64,000 bases of DNA from Cohaesibacter celericrescens (GTDB lineage Bacteria; Pseudomonadota; Alphaproteobacteria; Rhizobiales; Cohaesibacteraceae). The position numbers and the translations under genes are program-made. Every line of letters starts with the position of its first letter. Within the stretch, counting starts at the first letter, position 1. This document shows, in pieces, positions 56,036 through 64,000 of the stretch. Under the pieces are notes generated by a model. It worked only from the letters and a program-made list of their open reading frames with translations. It ran no database searches and was not told where the DNA came from. The stretch is from positions 142,859 through 206,858 of the forward strand of contig NZ_PKUQ01000047.1 of NCBI RefSeq assembly GCF_002866925.1. The letters are read 5' to 3'.

Positions 56036-56066
56036 CTGTAGAAAGGGCATTGGCAATGCCGGAGCA

Positions 56067-56786
56067 TCAACGCCCGTTGAGATTCTTATTCAAAGTCTCA
56101 AGCGTTTTGCCGTTAATCTGACGCGAAATCAGAGCAAGGGCAACGGCTCTGTTGCGGCGATTGAAGGTTGCAGCGCGATTGCCGTTTGGCTCGTTGCTGA
56201 GGCCCAGTTTAGAATAGATGCTTTGCAATCGACTTTGAACTGTGCGCATGGAGACGTTCAGTCGTTCCGAAATTGCGCTGTCTGTCAGGCCAAGCGCGAT
56301 ATCCAAAAGGACCTCATATTCAACGTCCGTTAAGGCTTCATATTTGTCTCTGGCACGCTTTTGGATGCCGACAACTTCATAATCTATAATGGTTTGTTTG
56401 TCGTCGAAAATTCCCTTCATCGCGCGTTCAAGGCGTCCCGAAGACGCGGATTTGAGCAAGTAGCCGTAAACTGTATCAGGAGGGGCAACTTTGGCGATGC
56501 CACGAACATAGGCTTCATCGGCGTAATTGGACCAAAATAGAATGGGGGCTTGTGGTGTTTTTGCCCAAATAGCCTTGGCAACGTCAACTCCATTGATTTT
56601 AGGGATTTGTAAATCAAGGATGATGGCATCGGGCCGATAGGTGAGGGCAATATCCAGTCCTGTTTCGCCATCGCAGGCTTCCTGAACATCAATGAACCCC
56701 ATGACGGGATCACTGACCACTTTGCGCAGAAATTCCCGATGTAAAAGATCGTCTTCCACGATCAGTATAGAACGTCCTTGTGCCAT
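56067..56786 (-). CDS. Two-component response regulator, NarL/LuxR family
   Basis: A 239-residue regulator. The receiver domain (1-125) has the acidic pair in IVEDDLLHREF, the phosphoacceptor Asp58 in AIILDLQIPKING and the conserved lysine in YLLKSASSGRL. The LuxR-type helix-turn-helix covers about 155-215 (LTDVEYEVLLDIALGLTDSAISERLNVSMRTVQSRLQSIYSKLGL). It lies 30 bp downstream of the histidine kinase gene, with which it pairs. The target genes may include the neighbouring sugar importer, but there is no direct evidence. Confidence 0.92.
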   Translation of the reverse strand: MAQGRSILIVEDDLLHREFLRKVVSDPVMGFIDVQEACDGETGLDIALTYRPDAIILDLQIPKINGVDVAKAIWAKTPQAPILFWSNYADEAYVRGIAKVAPPDTVYGYLLKSASSGRLERAMKGIFDDKQTIIDYEVVGIQKRARDKYEALTDVEYEVLLDIALGLTDSAISERLNVSMRTVQSRLQSIYSKLGLSNEPNGNRAATFNRRNRAVALALISRQINGKTLETLNKNLNGR

Positions 56787-56816
56787 AATTTTTGTTTTTC
56801 CAATGTCTATGCGACG

Positions 56817-58025
56817 TTACTGATCTGCGTGATAGTTCAATGTTAATTCGGCTGATTTACCTGGTCGACTGAAAGTTATTTCCGCACCGATGAGGGACGC
56901 CCTGATCTTCATATTCAGCAAGCCTCCGCAACTGGCAAAATCCTCTTGCTGGTAACCCCTGCCATTATCACTGAATATAATTTTTGCGTCCGAACCATTG
57001 CTTTGAAAAACCACATTGATTTTAGTGCAACCGGAATGGCGCAACGCGTTGTTTCCCGCTTCTTGCAAAATCCGGTAGATTGTGATGCGCATTTTGAAAG
57101 GCAGGTCATCAATGCAACCGTTGGATTGATCGACAAGCTTGATTGCTACAGGCATCCTTGTTGTTTGGATTTGTCGCTCCAAGCGCGCTCCCACGGCCGC
57201 TGTGAGTCCAAACATTTCCAGCACAGTAGGTTTGGCATCGTCAACGATTTGGCGTAAATCCAATAGACAGCACCCGAGGTCTTCCTTCAGCGCCTCGATA
57301 TCATCGGCATCGAGATGATCGATAGATCCCAGCCTGCGTTGAATGCGCGAGAGATCCGCTAATGTCTGGTCGTGCAAGTCCATCCCGATTTGCGCCCGTG
57401 CGCTTTCTAGCTCATCGGTTACATAGCGCGCGCCGGTGCGTAGACCTTCAAGACGGGCACTTTCTTTCACCCGGTTGATCTCGGTGACACGCACGAGTTC
57501 CGATTGCCACAGGGCAAAGAAATAGGGGCCGATTAAATCACTGAGCAGCTTGGCATTTGCGACATGGGTGATTGTGTAAATGTCAGGTTTAACCGAAGAA
57601 ATTGAAAGGGCCCCGATGAGTTCACCCGCCACGCGGACCTGTACGTGAACGCGCGACCGCAATTGATGGTCATGGATCGGTTTGTTGAACATACTTGTTA
57701 TGGTAAAACGAGGATCTTGCATCGCGTTTGGCGTGATCAAGTGCTCGACCTTGCCTAAAAGAATATCCCTGATGGGGCTGGTGGATACGCTCTTGCGATT
57801 GATACCACCCCATTCGGTTTGGATTCCGGTCTCATAAGCGACAAGATTCTCTTTGTTTTTATCGAGAATGACCACATCTATGTGATTGTGTGGCAGGATG
57901 CCTTGAATTTCGTCAGAAACAGCGTCGATGACCGCCTGATAGCCCACCCGACCGGCGATGGCCCGCGTAATGTTGAACACCTGTTCGGTCGTGAAATTTG
58001 CCGGAATGGTTGGTTTGTCAGGCAT
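56817..58025 (-). CDS. Cytoplasmic GAF-domain sensor histidine kinase, NarX-like
   Basis: A 402-residue kinase with no transmembrane segment. A GAF domain covers about residues 10-175 (FTTEQVFNITRAIAGRVGYQAVIDAVSDEIQGILPHNHIDVVILD). The HisKA_3 dimerisation region has the phosphoacceptor histidine in IGMDLHDQTLADLSRIQRRLG, and the ATPase domain has NNALRHSGCTKINVVFQ and FSDNGRGYQ. The start is the ATG at 58025 (MPDKPTIPANF); an in-frame start at 58076 would add 17 residues of uncertain worth. The signal is probably intracellular. Confidence 0.88.
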   Translation of the reverse strand: MPDKPTIPANFTTEQVFNITRAIAGRVGYQAVIDAVSDEIQGILPHNHIDVVILDKNKENLVAYETGIQTEWGGINRKSVSTSPIRDILLGKVEHLITPNAMQDPRFTITSMFNKPIHDHQLRSRVHVQVRVAGELIGALSISSVKPDIYTITHVANAKLLSDLIGPYFFALWQSELVRVTEINRVKESARLEGLRTGARYVTDELESARAQIGMDLHDQTLADLSRIQRRLGSIDHLDADDIEALKEDLGCCLLDLRQIVDDAKPTVLEMFGLTAAVGARLERQIQTTRMPVAIKLVDQSNGCIDDLPFKMRITIYRILQEAGNNALRHSGCTKINVVFQSNGSDAKIIFSDNGRGYQQEDFASCGGLLNMKIRASLIGAEITFSRPGKSAELTLNYHADQ

Positions 58026-58117
58026 GGTGCATCCATAAGCAATTAGCTGCTTTAGGCTAATATGCGTTTGACGCAAAGCGATCCATGCGCAACCACACAG
58101 TTAAACTCACTATGAAA

Positions 58118-58141
58118 AATGAGCGGGTAATCCCGCTCATT
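58118..58141 (-). terminator. Intrinsic terminator of the sugar ABC operon
   Basis: On the leftward transcript AATGAGCGGG pairs with CCCGCTCATT around ATTA, a perfect 10 bp stem followed directly by a run of five U (complement of 58115-58119). It lies 33 bp beyond the stop codon of the last permease gene. Confidence 0.85.
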
Positions 58142-58174
58142 ATAGTCTTCATTGCTCGGACAGGAAAGCTGCGG

Positions 58175-59134
58175 TCAACCGATTTTCGTATTTGCCCATT
58201 CCGTCATCGAAAGGGCCAAGACTATGATACCGCCCTTAATGATCAGCTGGTAATCGATCGGCACATTGAGAATGTTAAAGCCGTTGTTGAGCACAGCAAG
58301 AAACAACACCCCCATAATGGTGCGTGCCACAGACCCCTTACCGCCCAAGAGGCTTGCTCCACCAAGGACCACTGCGGCGATAACATCCAGCTCTGTACCG
58401 AACTCACCATAGGTTGCCGCCGCAGTATGAACCTGCGAGCTTTGCACGATGCCTGCAAGTGCGGCCCCCATGCCGCAGATCATATAGGTCATGGTTTTGA
58501 CCAACCGGATTTTTCGGCCAGATAAATAGGCCGCCCGCTGATTGTCTCCTATGGCTGCAACTTGCAGACCAAAGGTCGTCTTCCTTTGAATGAAAATCAG
58601 CAAGCCACTGACGATGACAAACAGCCAGATGGCAAAGGGAATGCCAAGCAGATAGCCATTGCCGATGAAATCAAAACCGGGCTGATTTCGCACAAGGTGC
58701 AAATCTGGCCCGCCCGCCAGAAGCGCTGAGCCCCTAATGATAGAAAGCATACCCAGTGTGACAATCATAGCAGGAAGACTGAAAAAGGAAATGATAGCGC
58801 CACTGATAGCACCGGTTATGGCTCCCGCTGTGATACCCAGAATGACAGCCGGAATCAGAGGAAAACTGGCCACATGCAGGAAATAGAAAACCACCAATCC
58901 CGAGGTCGCCAACACAGGCCCGACTGATAGATCAATCCCGCCGGTCATGATAACGAATGTCATGCAGACCGCCATGATGCCGGTGATTGACATTTGATAG
59001 ACAATAGCAGTGAAATTGGAAGTGGTTAGAAAGACCGGTGCCAGAATGCCAAACAATGCGATAACAATAAGCAGAGCCACCGGCATGGCATAGGTCGGGA
59101 TTGCGGCCCGTATATCAAAATCTGTCGTCAGCAT
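58175..59134 (-). CDS. Sugar ABC transporter permease, RbsC family (second)
   Basis: A 319-residue permease with about ten transmembrane helices. Marks include MTGGIDLSVGPVLATSGLVVFYF and the C-terminal VVLGGASLLGGKGSVARTIMGVLFLAVLNNGFNILNVPIDYQLIIKGGIIVLAL, characteristic of the BPD_transp_2 ribose/xylose/galactose group. Its start codon shares one base with the ATPase stop (TAATG). It may form a heterodimer with the other permease of the operon. Confidence 0.92.
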   Translation of the reverse strand: MLTTDFDIRAAIPTYAMPVALLIVIALFGILAPVFLTTSNFTAIVYQMSITGIMAVCMTFVIMTGGIDLSVGPVLATSGLVVFYFLHVASFPLIPAVILGITAGAITGAISGAIISFFSLPAMIVTLGMLSIIRGSALLAGGPDLHLVRNQPGFDFIGNGYLLGIPFAIWLFVIVSGLLIFIQRKTTFGLQVAAIGDNQRAAYLSGRKIRLVKTMTYMICGMGAALAGIVQSSQVHTAAATYGEFGTELDVIAAVVLGGASLLGGKGSVARTIMGVLFLAVLNNGFNILNVPIDYQLIIKGGIIVLALSMTEWANTKIG

Positions 59135-60648
59135 TACGCAGCTCCTCCGCTGATCTCACGCACCAACTCTTCTTGAGTGATGTCGTTGGCATCACTGACC
59201 CGGGTTAATCGTCCGGCCACCATGACTGCGACCCGATCGGCGACGGTCATTACCTCTTCCATGTCGGATGAAACAATGAGAATGGCGGTGCCTTTCTCTT
59301 TTAGCTTGCGCAAAATGCTGTAAATTTCGGCCTTAGCGCCAACATCGACACCTACCGTTGGCTCATCGAGAAACAGAATTTTGGGGTTGATTTCAAGCCA
59401 TTTCCCCAACAGTACTTTTTGCTGGTTACCACCGCTGAGGCGTTTGACAATCTTTGAGCCATCGGCTGGGAGAATGTTGAGCTCCTCGATCTGGCGCTTT
59501 ACCACAGCTTTTGTCGCTTGGTTGTTCCAGAAGCCAAGTTTTGAAACCTTATCAAGGGCAGCAAAGACAAGATTCTCGGCGATGGAATGCTCCAGCAACA
59601 ACCCGTCTCGTAGGCGATCTTCTGGTACGAAGCCGATTCCGGCCGCTATCGCTTGAGATGGTGTCGTGAACTGCTCGTCTTTGCCATCCACCTGCAACAA
59701 GCCCCCTGTGAATTTGGCCGAGCCAAAAATAGAATGCAGTAATTCAGTGCGTTTAGATCCGATCAGTCCGGTCAGACAAAGAATTTCGCCTTCATACAGA
59801 TCAAGGCTGATATCCTTAAAGACGTTCGTCAATTCTAGGTTTTGGGTAGATAGGACCACTTTTCCTGTGCCTCTGGGGTGGCGGGTTTGTTGAGCCGAAG
59901 CTGAAGCCGCCGCGCCCAATTCTTTGCCTACCATCAGATCGACCAGTTCGGGGCGCGTGATTTCATCAATCGGTCCGCTCCAGATGATCGACCCATCCCG
60001 CATAACGGTGGTCGCATCACAGACCTGAAACACCTCATCCAGTACATGGGAGATATAGACAAGTCCCACGCCGCACGACTTGAGATGGGAAATGGTTTGG
60101 TGTAGCTTTTTGACTTCTGAATGAGACAACCAAGCTGTTGGCTCGTCCATGAGGATGACCTTGGCATCAAGCGCCAGAGCTTTGAGGATCTCGACTTCTT
60201 TTTGCTTAACAGTCGCCAACGTGGACACCTGTGCATCAAGATCAAGGTCAATGTGATATCGCTCCAGCAGTGCTTGCGCTTGTTGACGCTGGCTTTTGCT
60301 ATCGATAAAGCCAAATTTGGTTTTGGGCGGGCGGCCCAGAAACACATTGTCGAGCACAGTGAGAGCCGGGATCAGGTTGGAATGCTGATAAATGCAGCCA
60401 ACGCCGCGCTCTAGCATTGCCAGTGGACTACCTGTGGGCACTTCAACACCACCCATGAGCAACACACCTTCTGTGGGGCGGTGGGCACCCGTCATAATTT
60501 TGATCAGGGTAGACTTGCCAGCCCCGTTGCTGCCGCACAGACCGTGCACTTCACCGGCATGAATGGCAAAATTTGCATCATTCAGTGCTACAAATCGGCC
60601 GAATGTCTTTTTGAGATGTTTGCCTTCCAAAAGCACTTGCCCAGTCAT
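59134..60648 (-). CDS. Sugar ABC transporter ATP-binding protein, RbsA family
   Basis: A 504-residue tandem ATPase. The first half has Walker A GSNGAGKST and the Walker B region VILMDEPTAWLS; the second half has a signature LSGGNQQKVLLGKWL, Walker B ILFLDEPTVGVDVG and GFVPEDRLRDGLL. As in RbsA-type proteins the second Walker A region is degenerate (GLIGSKRTEL). It is coupled by overlap to both permease genes. Confidence 0.94.
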   Translation of the reverse strand: MTGQVLLEGKHLKKTFGRFVALNDANFAIHAGEVHGLCGSNGAGKSTLIKIMTGAHRPTEGVLLMGGVEVPTGSPLAMLERGVGCIYQHSNLIPALTVLDNVFLGRPPKTKFGFIDSKSQRQQAQALLERYHIDLDLDAQVSTLATVKQKEVEILKALALDAKVILMDEPTAWLSHSEVKKLHQTISHLKSCGVGLVYISHVLDEVFQVCDATTVMRDGSIIWSGPIDEITRPELVDLMVGKELGAAASASAQQTRHPRGTGKVVLSTQNLELTNVFKDISLDLYEGEILCLTGLIGSKRTELLHSIFGSAKFTGGLLQVDGKDEQFTTPSQAIAAGIGFVPEDRLRDGLLLEHSIAENLVFAALDKVSKLGFWNNQATKAVVKRQIEELNILPADGSKIVKRLSGGNQQKVLLGKWLEINPKILFLDEPTVGVDVGAKAEIYSILRKLKEKGTAILIVSSDMEEVMTVADRVAVMVAGRLTRVSDANDITQEELVREISGGAA

Positions 60649-61676
60649 GCTCTGCTCCTGTTTTGCATTTCCCGGATTTTGCGGATCCGCAGTTCGGACA
60701 GCAACTTGTCATAGCCAATTGCACCGATCAGAATGAAACCTGTAATGATTTGCTGGACGAATTGGGAAATGCCCAACAGAGTCAAGCCAAGCAGTATGGT
60801 TCCCAGCAGGAAAGCCCCCAGGATAGGACCGAAGGCATTGCCAATACCGCCCTGTAGACTAATCCCGCCAATCACCGCAGCAGCAATGGCCGTGAGCTCC
60901 ATACCATTGCCCAGTGCTTCTGTTGCTGTCGTCAGTCGCGTCACCAGAATGATGGCTGCGATGCCCGCGCACAAGCCGGATAGGGCATAGGCGCTGAGCA
61001 GCGTCATTTTGACGTTGATGCCAGCAAGGCGTGCCGCTTCGGGGTTGCCGCCAACGATTTTGAAATTCATACCAAACTGGCTTTTGCTCAAGAGGGTCTG
61101 AATGACAATAAAGAGGCCAACCAACAGAAAAAAGGACAGGGGCAACCAAGGCAGTTCTATATATTGATCAAGGCCGGTGAGACCGCCGATATCGAGATAG
61201 GAATCCCACCCTGTCATCCACGGGTCGGTGATTGGTTGGGTTGCCATGTCCGGGAAAAGCTGACGACCCGAAATTGCATAAACCACACCTCGGTAGGCGG
61301 CCAAAGTGGCCAAGGTTGCCACAAAGGGCTGAAGCCTGAACCAAACAACGAGCACCCCGTTGAAGGCGCCGGCTGACAGTGTGACCAGCAACACAAGTGG
61401 GACTGCAAAATAGCCTGGAACTTCATAAATCACGCTGAGATCAAACAACACCATTCCACCAAGAGCGAGAATGGAGCCGATGCTCAGATCAATACCACGC
61501 ACCATGATGGGGAAAGACTGGCCAATGGCCAATATGGCGATGAAAGAATACCCGACGAGCAGATTTTCCAAGTTGGACGCCGTGTTGAAATAGGGCGCAT
61601 AAAAACAGAAGAATACGTACAACAGAAGGAAAAATGCCAGCAGTTCAATGTTCGGTAGTTGGCGCAAGCGTGCCAT
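60645..61676 (-). CDS. Sugar ABC transporter permease, RbsC family (first)
   Basis: A 343-residue permease with about ten transmembrane helices. Marks include MVRGIDLSIGSILALGGMVLFDLS and AAAVIGGISLQGGIGNAFGPILGAFLLGTILLGLTLLGISQFVQQIITGFILIGAIGYD. I start it at the ATG at 61676 (MARLRQLPN) with AAGGT upstream; the in-frame reading from 61784 would overlap the binding-protein gene. It is separated from that gene by a hairpin and overlaps the ATPase gene by ATGA. Confidence 0.92.
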   Translation of the reverse strand: MARLRQLPNIELLAFFLLLYVFFCFYAPYFNTASNLENLLVGYSFIAILAIGQSFPIMVRGIDLSIGSILALGGMVLFDLSVIYEVPGYFAVPLVLLVTLSAGAFNGVLVVWFRLQPFVATLATLAAYRGVVYAISGRQLFPDMATQPITDPWMTGWDSYLDIGGLTGLDQYIELPWLPLSFFLLVGLFIVIQTLLSKSQFGMNFKIVGGNPEAARLAGINVKMTLLSAYALSGLCAGIAAIILVTRLTTATEALGNGMELTAIAAAVIGGISLQGGIGNAFGPILGAFLLGTILLGLTLLGISQFVQQIITGFILIGAIGYDKLLSELRIRKIREMQNRSRA

Positions 61677-61709
61677 AGTCAGTACCTTGCTTGAGAGGAA
61701 AACAAAAAC

Positions 61710-61728
61710 CGCTGCCATGGCGGCAGCG
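61710..61728 (-). promoter_or_regulatory. Intercistronic hairpin after the sugar-binding protein gene
   Basis: CGCTGCC (61710-61716) and GGCAGCG (61722-61728) form a 7 bp stem with a 5-base loop. On the leftward transcript it is followed by GGTTTTTGTTTTC. Such partial terminators often follow binding-protein genes, giving more binding protein than permease. Confidence 0.6.
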
Positions 61729-61749
61729 ATTTTTTTGGTTTGGGCTTGA

Positions 61750-62775
61750 TTACCAACGCTGAGCTGGCTGGATCGAAGCAACATTTTCAGCTGTAGCGAT
61801 CGTGTAAGGCATCAGTAGTTTGGCCTGCTTTTTGAAGTCTTTGGCCGTAACCCCGCCCGAAACGAAGACAGAAGCCGCCGCCGCTGCAAAGCGCCCTTGC
61901 TGATAAACGTCGGTGAACTGGGTGCCTGTCAATTCGCCGCGTTCTATGGATTCCAGTGCAGCGGTTTCGCCATCATTGCCGAAGATGACCATCTTGTCGA
62001 GAATCTGCTTCTGTTTGGCGACATCAACAGCGCCCAGTGCCATAGAGTCATTGACCCCATAAACGCCAGTAATGTCTGGCTGAGCAGTCAAAATATTGGA
62101 CAGAACGTCCTGCGCTTTTTTGCGAGACCAATCAGCAACCTGATCTGCGGCAATCTGGATGTCGGGATAGTATTTTTTCATTCCATCAACAAACCCGTTG
62201 GTCCGCTGGTCGCGAATGATAATGCCTGGAGGTGCATTGAGAATGGCGACTTTACCTTTACCACCCATGCGTTTGCCCATTTCCTTGGCAATATCCATGG
62301 CCCCGTAATAATGGTTCATTTCCACATGGGCAGCATGTTCCTCAGAAGCATCAATGTTAAGTGTAATAACGGCAACCCCACGACGGCGGGCTTTTTTGAT
62401 AGACGGACCAACTGCGACACTGTCAATTGGTTGAAGGAAGATAACTTTGGTCCCTTCATTGATAAGTGTATCAATCAGGCTGACCTGTACTTCTACTTTA
62501 TTCTGGCCATCTAGTTGTTTGTAATCAATATTCTGCTGGGTAGACAGCACCTCTTCCAAACCGACACTCCAGGCAGAGGACACGGTGTGGGGCTGAATCT
62601 GGACAAAAGCCATCTTGACCATTTCATCCGAAGTTGCTGCCTGCGCTTGTCCATTGCTACCAAGCATAAGATCCGGGGTTACCAACCCACCTCCCAACGC
62701 AGCAGATCCCAAAGCTATTCCTTTAAGAAAATTGCGGCGTCCTTCTCTTTCGGTTTTTTCCACTTTATCTGACAT
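61750..62775 (-). CDS. Sugar ABC transporter substrate-binding protein (periplasmic binding protein type 1)
   Basis: A 341-residue RbsB-like receptor. The N-terminus has a twin-arginine signal (EGRRNFLKGIALGSAALGGGL) ending near AQAATSDE. The body shows DTLINEGTKVIFLQPIDSVAVGPSIKKARRRGVAVITLNIDASE and ILTAQPDITGVYGVNDSMALGAVDVAKQ, typical of the periplasmic_binding_4 domain. A GGGAGAAGAGA ribosome binding site precedes the ATG. The ligand is probably a monosaccharide or polyol; the next gene upstream, an SMP-30 lactonase, fits sugar oxidation. Confidence 0.92.
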   Translation of the reverse strand: MSDKVEKTEREGRRNFLKGIALGSAALGGGLVTPDLMLGSNGQAQAATSDEMVKMAFVQIQPHTVSSAWSVGLEEVLSTQQNIDYKQLDGQNKVEVQVSLIDTLINEGTKVIFLQPIDSVAVGPSIKKARRRGVAVITLNIDASEEHAAHVEMNHYYGAMDIAKEMGKRMGGKGKVAILNAPPGIIIRDQRTNGFVDGMKKYYPDIQIAADQVADWSRKKAQDVLSNILTAQPDITGVYGVNDSMALGAVDVAKQKQILDKMVIFGNDGETAALESIERGELTGTQFTDVYQQGRFAAAAASVFVSGGVTAKDFKKQAKLLMPYTIATAENVASIQPAQRW

Positions 62776-62841
62776 TCTCTTCTCCCATTTAAAAATTATT
62801 CAGATTGGCTCCCACAATCGGCAGACGGCCGACCGGTTGAC

Positions 62842-63747
62842 TTATGCTCCTCCCGTGACGGCGACATACACGGCATAGACTGAGCTTGAGGCTGTGATGA
62901 ACAGACGGTTGCGTTTTTTGCCGCCAAAGCAAAGGTTCGAGACCGTTTCGGGTATTGCGATATAACCTTTATGCGACCCGTCTGGGCCGTAGGTTTCAAC
63001 ACCTCGGGCAGACGACGACCAAAGATTGCCTTGGGTGTCTGTGCGAATTCCGTCTGGCACGCCATGCTCGATTTCAGCGAAAACACGCTTGTTGCTCAAA
63101 GAGTCGTTTTCTCCGACATCCCAAGCAAAAATATGGTGATAGCCGTCGCTAAAATGGGATCGGCTGGAATCCGCGACATAAAGGGTTTTCCCATCCGGTG
63201 AGAAAGCCAGTCCATTTGGCATTTTTAGCGAGGTAATCTTGGCGACGACATCTCCAGTGTCAGGATCTATGCGATAGACATAGCAGCCGTCCTGTTCGGG
63301 CACAGATTGTTTGCCCTCATAGTCACTTAGAATGCCGTAGGATGGGTCTGTGAACCAGACGGATCCATCTTTGGTCACAACGACGTCATTGGGTGAGTTC
63401 AGTGGCTTGCCCGCGTGGTGACGGGCAAGAACCGTCTGACTGCCATCCCATTCAGTGCGAACAACAGAGCGCACTAGATGCTGGCACGAAATAAGGCGCC
63501 CTTGTAAGTCCGTTGTGTTGCCATTGCTATTATTGCTGTTATGAGAAAAAATCCGGCAGCCCAGATCCGGCACCCATTGCCATAATCGATTGTTCGGGAT
63601 GTCCGACCACATCAGAAAATCCCCTGCCGGGAAATAGACTGGCCCTTCGGCCCAAAGCATCCCGGTATGCAATCGTTCAATCGCCACGCCGGGCAATGTC
63701 ATTTTTTTATATTCGTCGCTAAAATGATGGATCTCAGCCTTTGGCAC
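62842..63747 (-). CDS. SMP-30/gluconolactonase-family protein
   Basis: A 301-residue six-bladed propeller lactonase. The metal-binding residues lie in GMLWAEGPVYFPAGDFLMWSDIPNNRLW, NSPNDVVVTKDGSVWFTDPSYGI, MPNGLAFSPDGKTLYVADS and VPDGIRTDTQGNLWSS. It probably opens an aldonolactone. It starts at a GTG (63747) with TAGGAGAA upstream. It is the first gene of the leftward sugar operon, 66 bp before the binding-protein gene. No signal peptide is seen. Confidence 0.92.
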   Translation of the reverse strand: MPKAEIHHFSDEYKKMTLPGVAIERLHTGMLWAEGPVYFPAGDFLMWSDIPNNRLWQWVPDLGCRIFSHNSNNSNGNTTDLQGRLISCQHLVRSVVRTEWDGSQTVLARHHAGKPLNSPNDVVVTKDGSVWFTDPSYGILSDYEGKQSVPEQDGCYVYRIDPDTGDVVAKITSLKMPNGLAFSPDGKTLYVADSSRSHFSDGYHHIFAWDVGENDSLSNKRVFAEIEHGVPDGIRTDTQGNLWSSSARGVETYGPDGSHKGYIAIPETVSNLCFGGKKRNRLFITASSSVYAVYVAVTGGA

Positions 63748-64000
63748 CGTAATTCTCCTAAGCCTGCAGTCAGCTTCTTTGCACTGAAATTATCAGGTTG
63801 AAAAACGTTTCATAGGGGATGGCTTGCATAAATTATGCGGGAACCCGCAGTTGGCGGCTTACTCTTGTCGGGGGGGGGGCATGTGTAATTTGGATGGCAT
63901 TGTCAGACAAACTTGAATCTGATCCAATAGGGCTGAGAAGACCGCGTTAATCAGCAAAAGGGTGGGGCAATTTTAGGCTCTGACGCATATTTGCTGTTTT
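63748..64000. promoter_or_regulatory. Upstream region of the SMP-30/sugar ABC operon
   Basis: About 250 bp with no gene. It includes a run of ten G residues (63870-63879) and the perfect palindrome TTGTCAGACAA (63900-63910), which resembles operators of GntR-type regulators. The promoter itself is not obvious. Confidence 0.45.

Noticed and set aside
1..64000. CRISPR arrays, tRNA, rRNA, prophage or replication-origin sequences
   Set aside because: I saw no regularly spaced repeats, no cloverleaf-like or rRNA sequence, no phage structural genes and no DnaA-box cluster.

Overview
The window reads as a chromosome segment of a marine or soil alphaproteobacterium, most likely of the Hyphomicrobiales (a Cohaesibacter- or rhizobia-like genome). 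This placement is inferred from gene content: a five-step Hut pathway with HutF and HutC, two complete TRAP systems, many ABC importers, a rhizobial-type amino acid:carrier-protein ligase with DUF1839, and base composition near 50% GC. Coding density is high and ATGA stop/start overlaps are frequent. I saw no rRNA, tRNA or CRISPR array.

Layout. 1-1568: the start of a BMP-type binding-protein gene, divergent from a LysR regulator. 1656-12259: a histidine utilisation locus. hutI-hutH-hutG-hutU run leftward into a four-gene polar amino acid ABC importer, and hutF-hutC run rightward from the same intergenic region. 12333: a UspA protein. 12905-22298: a leftward operon (N-formylglutamate amidohydrolase-like protein, TRAP dctQ-dctM-dctP, glutamine-synthetase-like ligase, aldehyde dehydrogenase, iron alcohol dehydrogenase) facing a divergent RpiR regulator, with two copies of a TGTA-N8-TACA operator between them; it looks like a gamma-glutamylation route for an amine or amino alcohol. 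A HAD phosphatase follows. 22641-27641: sbcD-sbcC. 27992: a GNAT-nitrilase fusion.

29660-37534 is the most unusual part: a leftward six-gene set encoding a carrier protein, an acyl-CoA-dehydrogenase-like flavoprotein, an amino acid:[carrier protein] ligase (a class II aminoacyl-tRNA-synthetase-core homologue), a DUF1839 protein that looks like a BtrH-type cysteine acyltransferase, a beta-mannosidase-like GH2 protein and a tandem alpha/beta-hydrolase protein. Together they suggest an aminoacyl-carrier-protein-dependent biosynthetic pathway whose product I cannot name.

37779-44696: a membrane GGDEF-EAL protein, a CPA1 antiporter with a cyclic-nucleotide-binding domain, a GlcG/HbpS-like protein and a TetR regulator. 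44697-50714 looks like accessory DNA with scars: a TetR-type operator array at a strong promoter, a small secreted protein, an internally deleted IS3 copy, the tail of an aldo/keto reductase, two LysR-reductase pairs and a broken tautomerase gene. 50935-55955: a GntR/FCD regulator with a TRAP transporter, divergent from mannonate dehydratase (uxuA). 56067-58025: a GAF histidine kinase and NarL-type response regulator. 58175-63747: an SMP-30 lactonase gene and a ribose-type ABC sugar importer with two permeases, ending at a clear intrinsic terminator.
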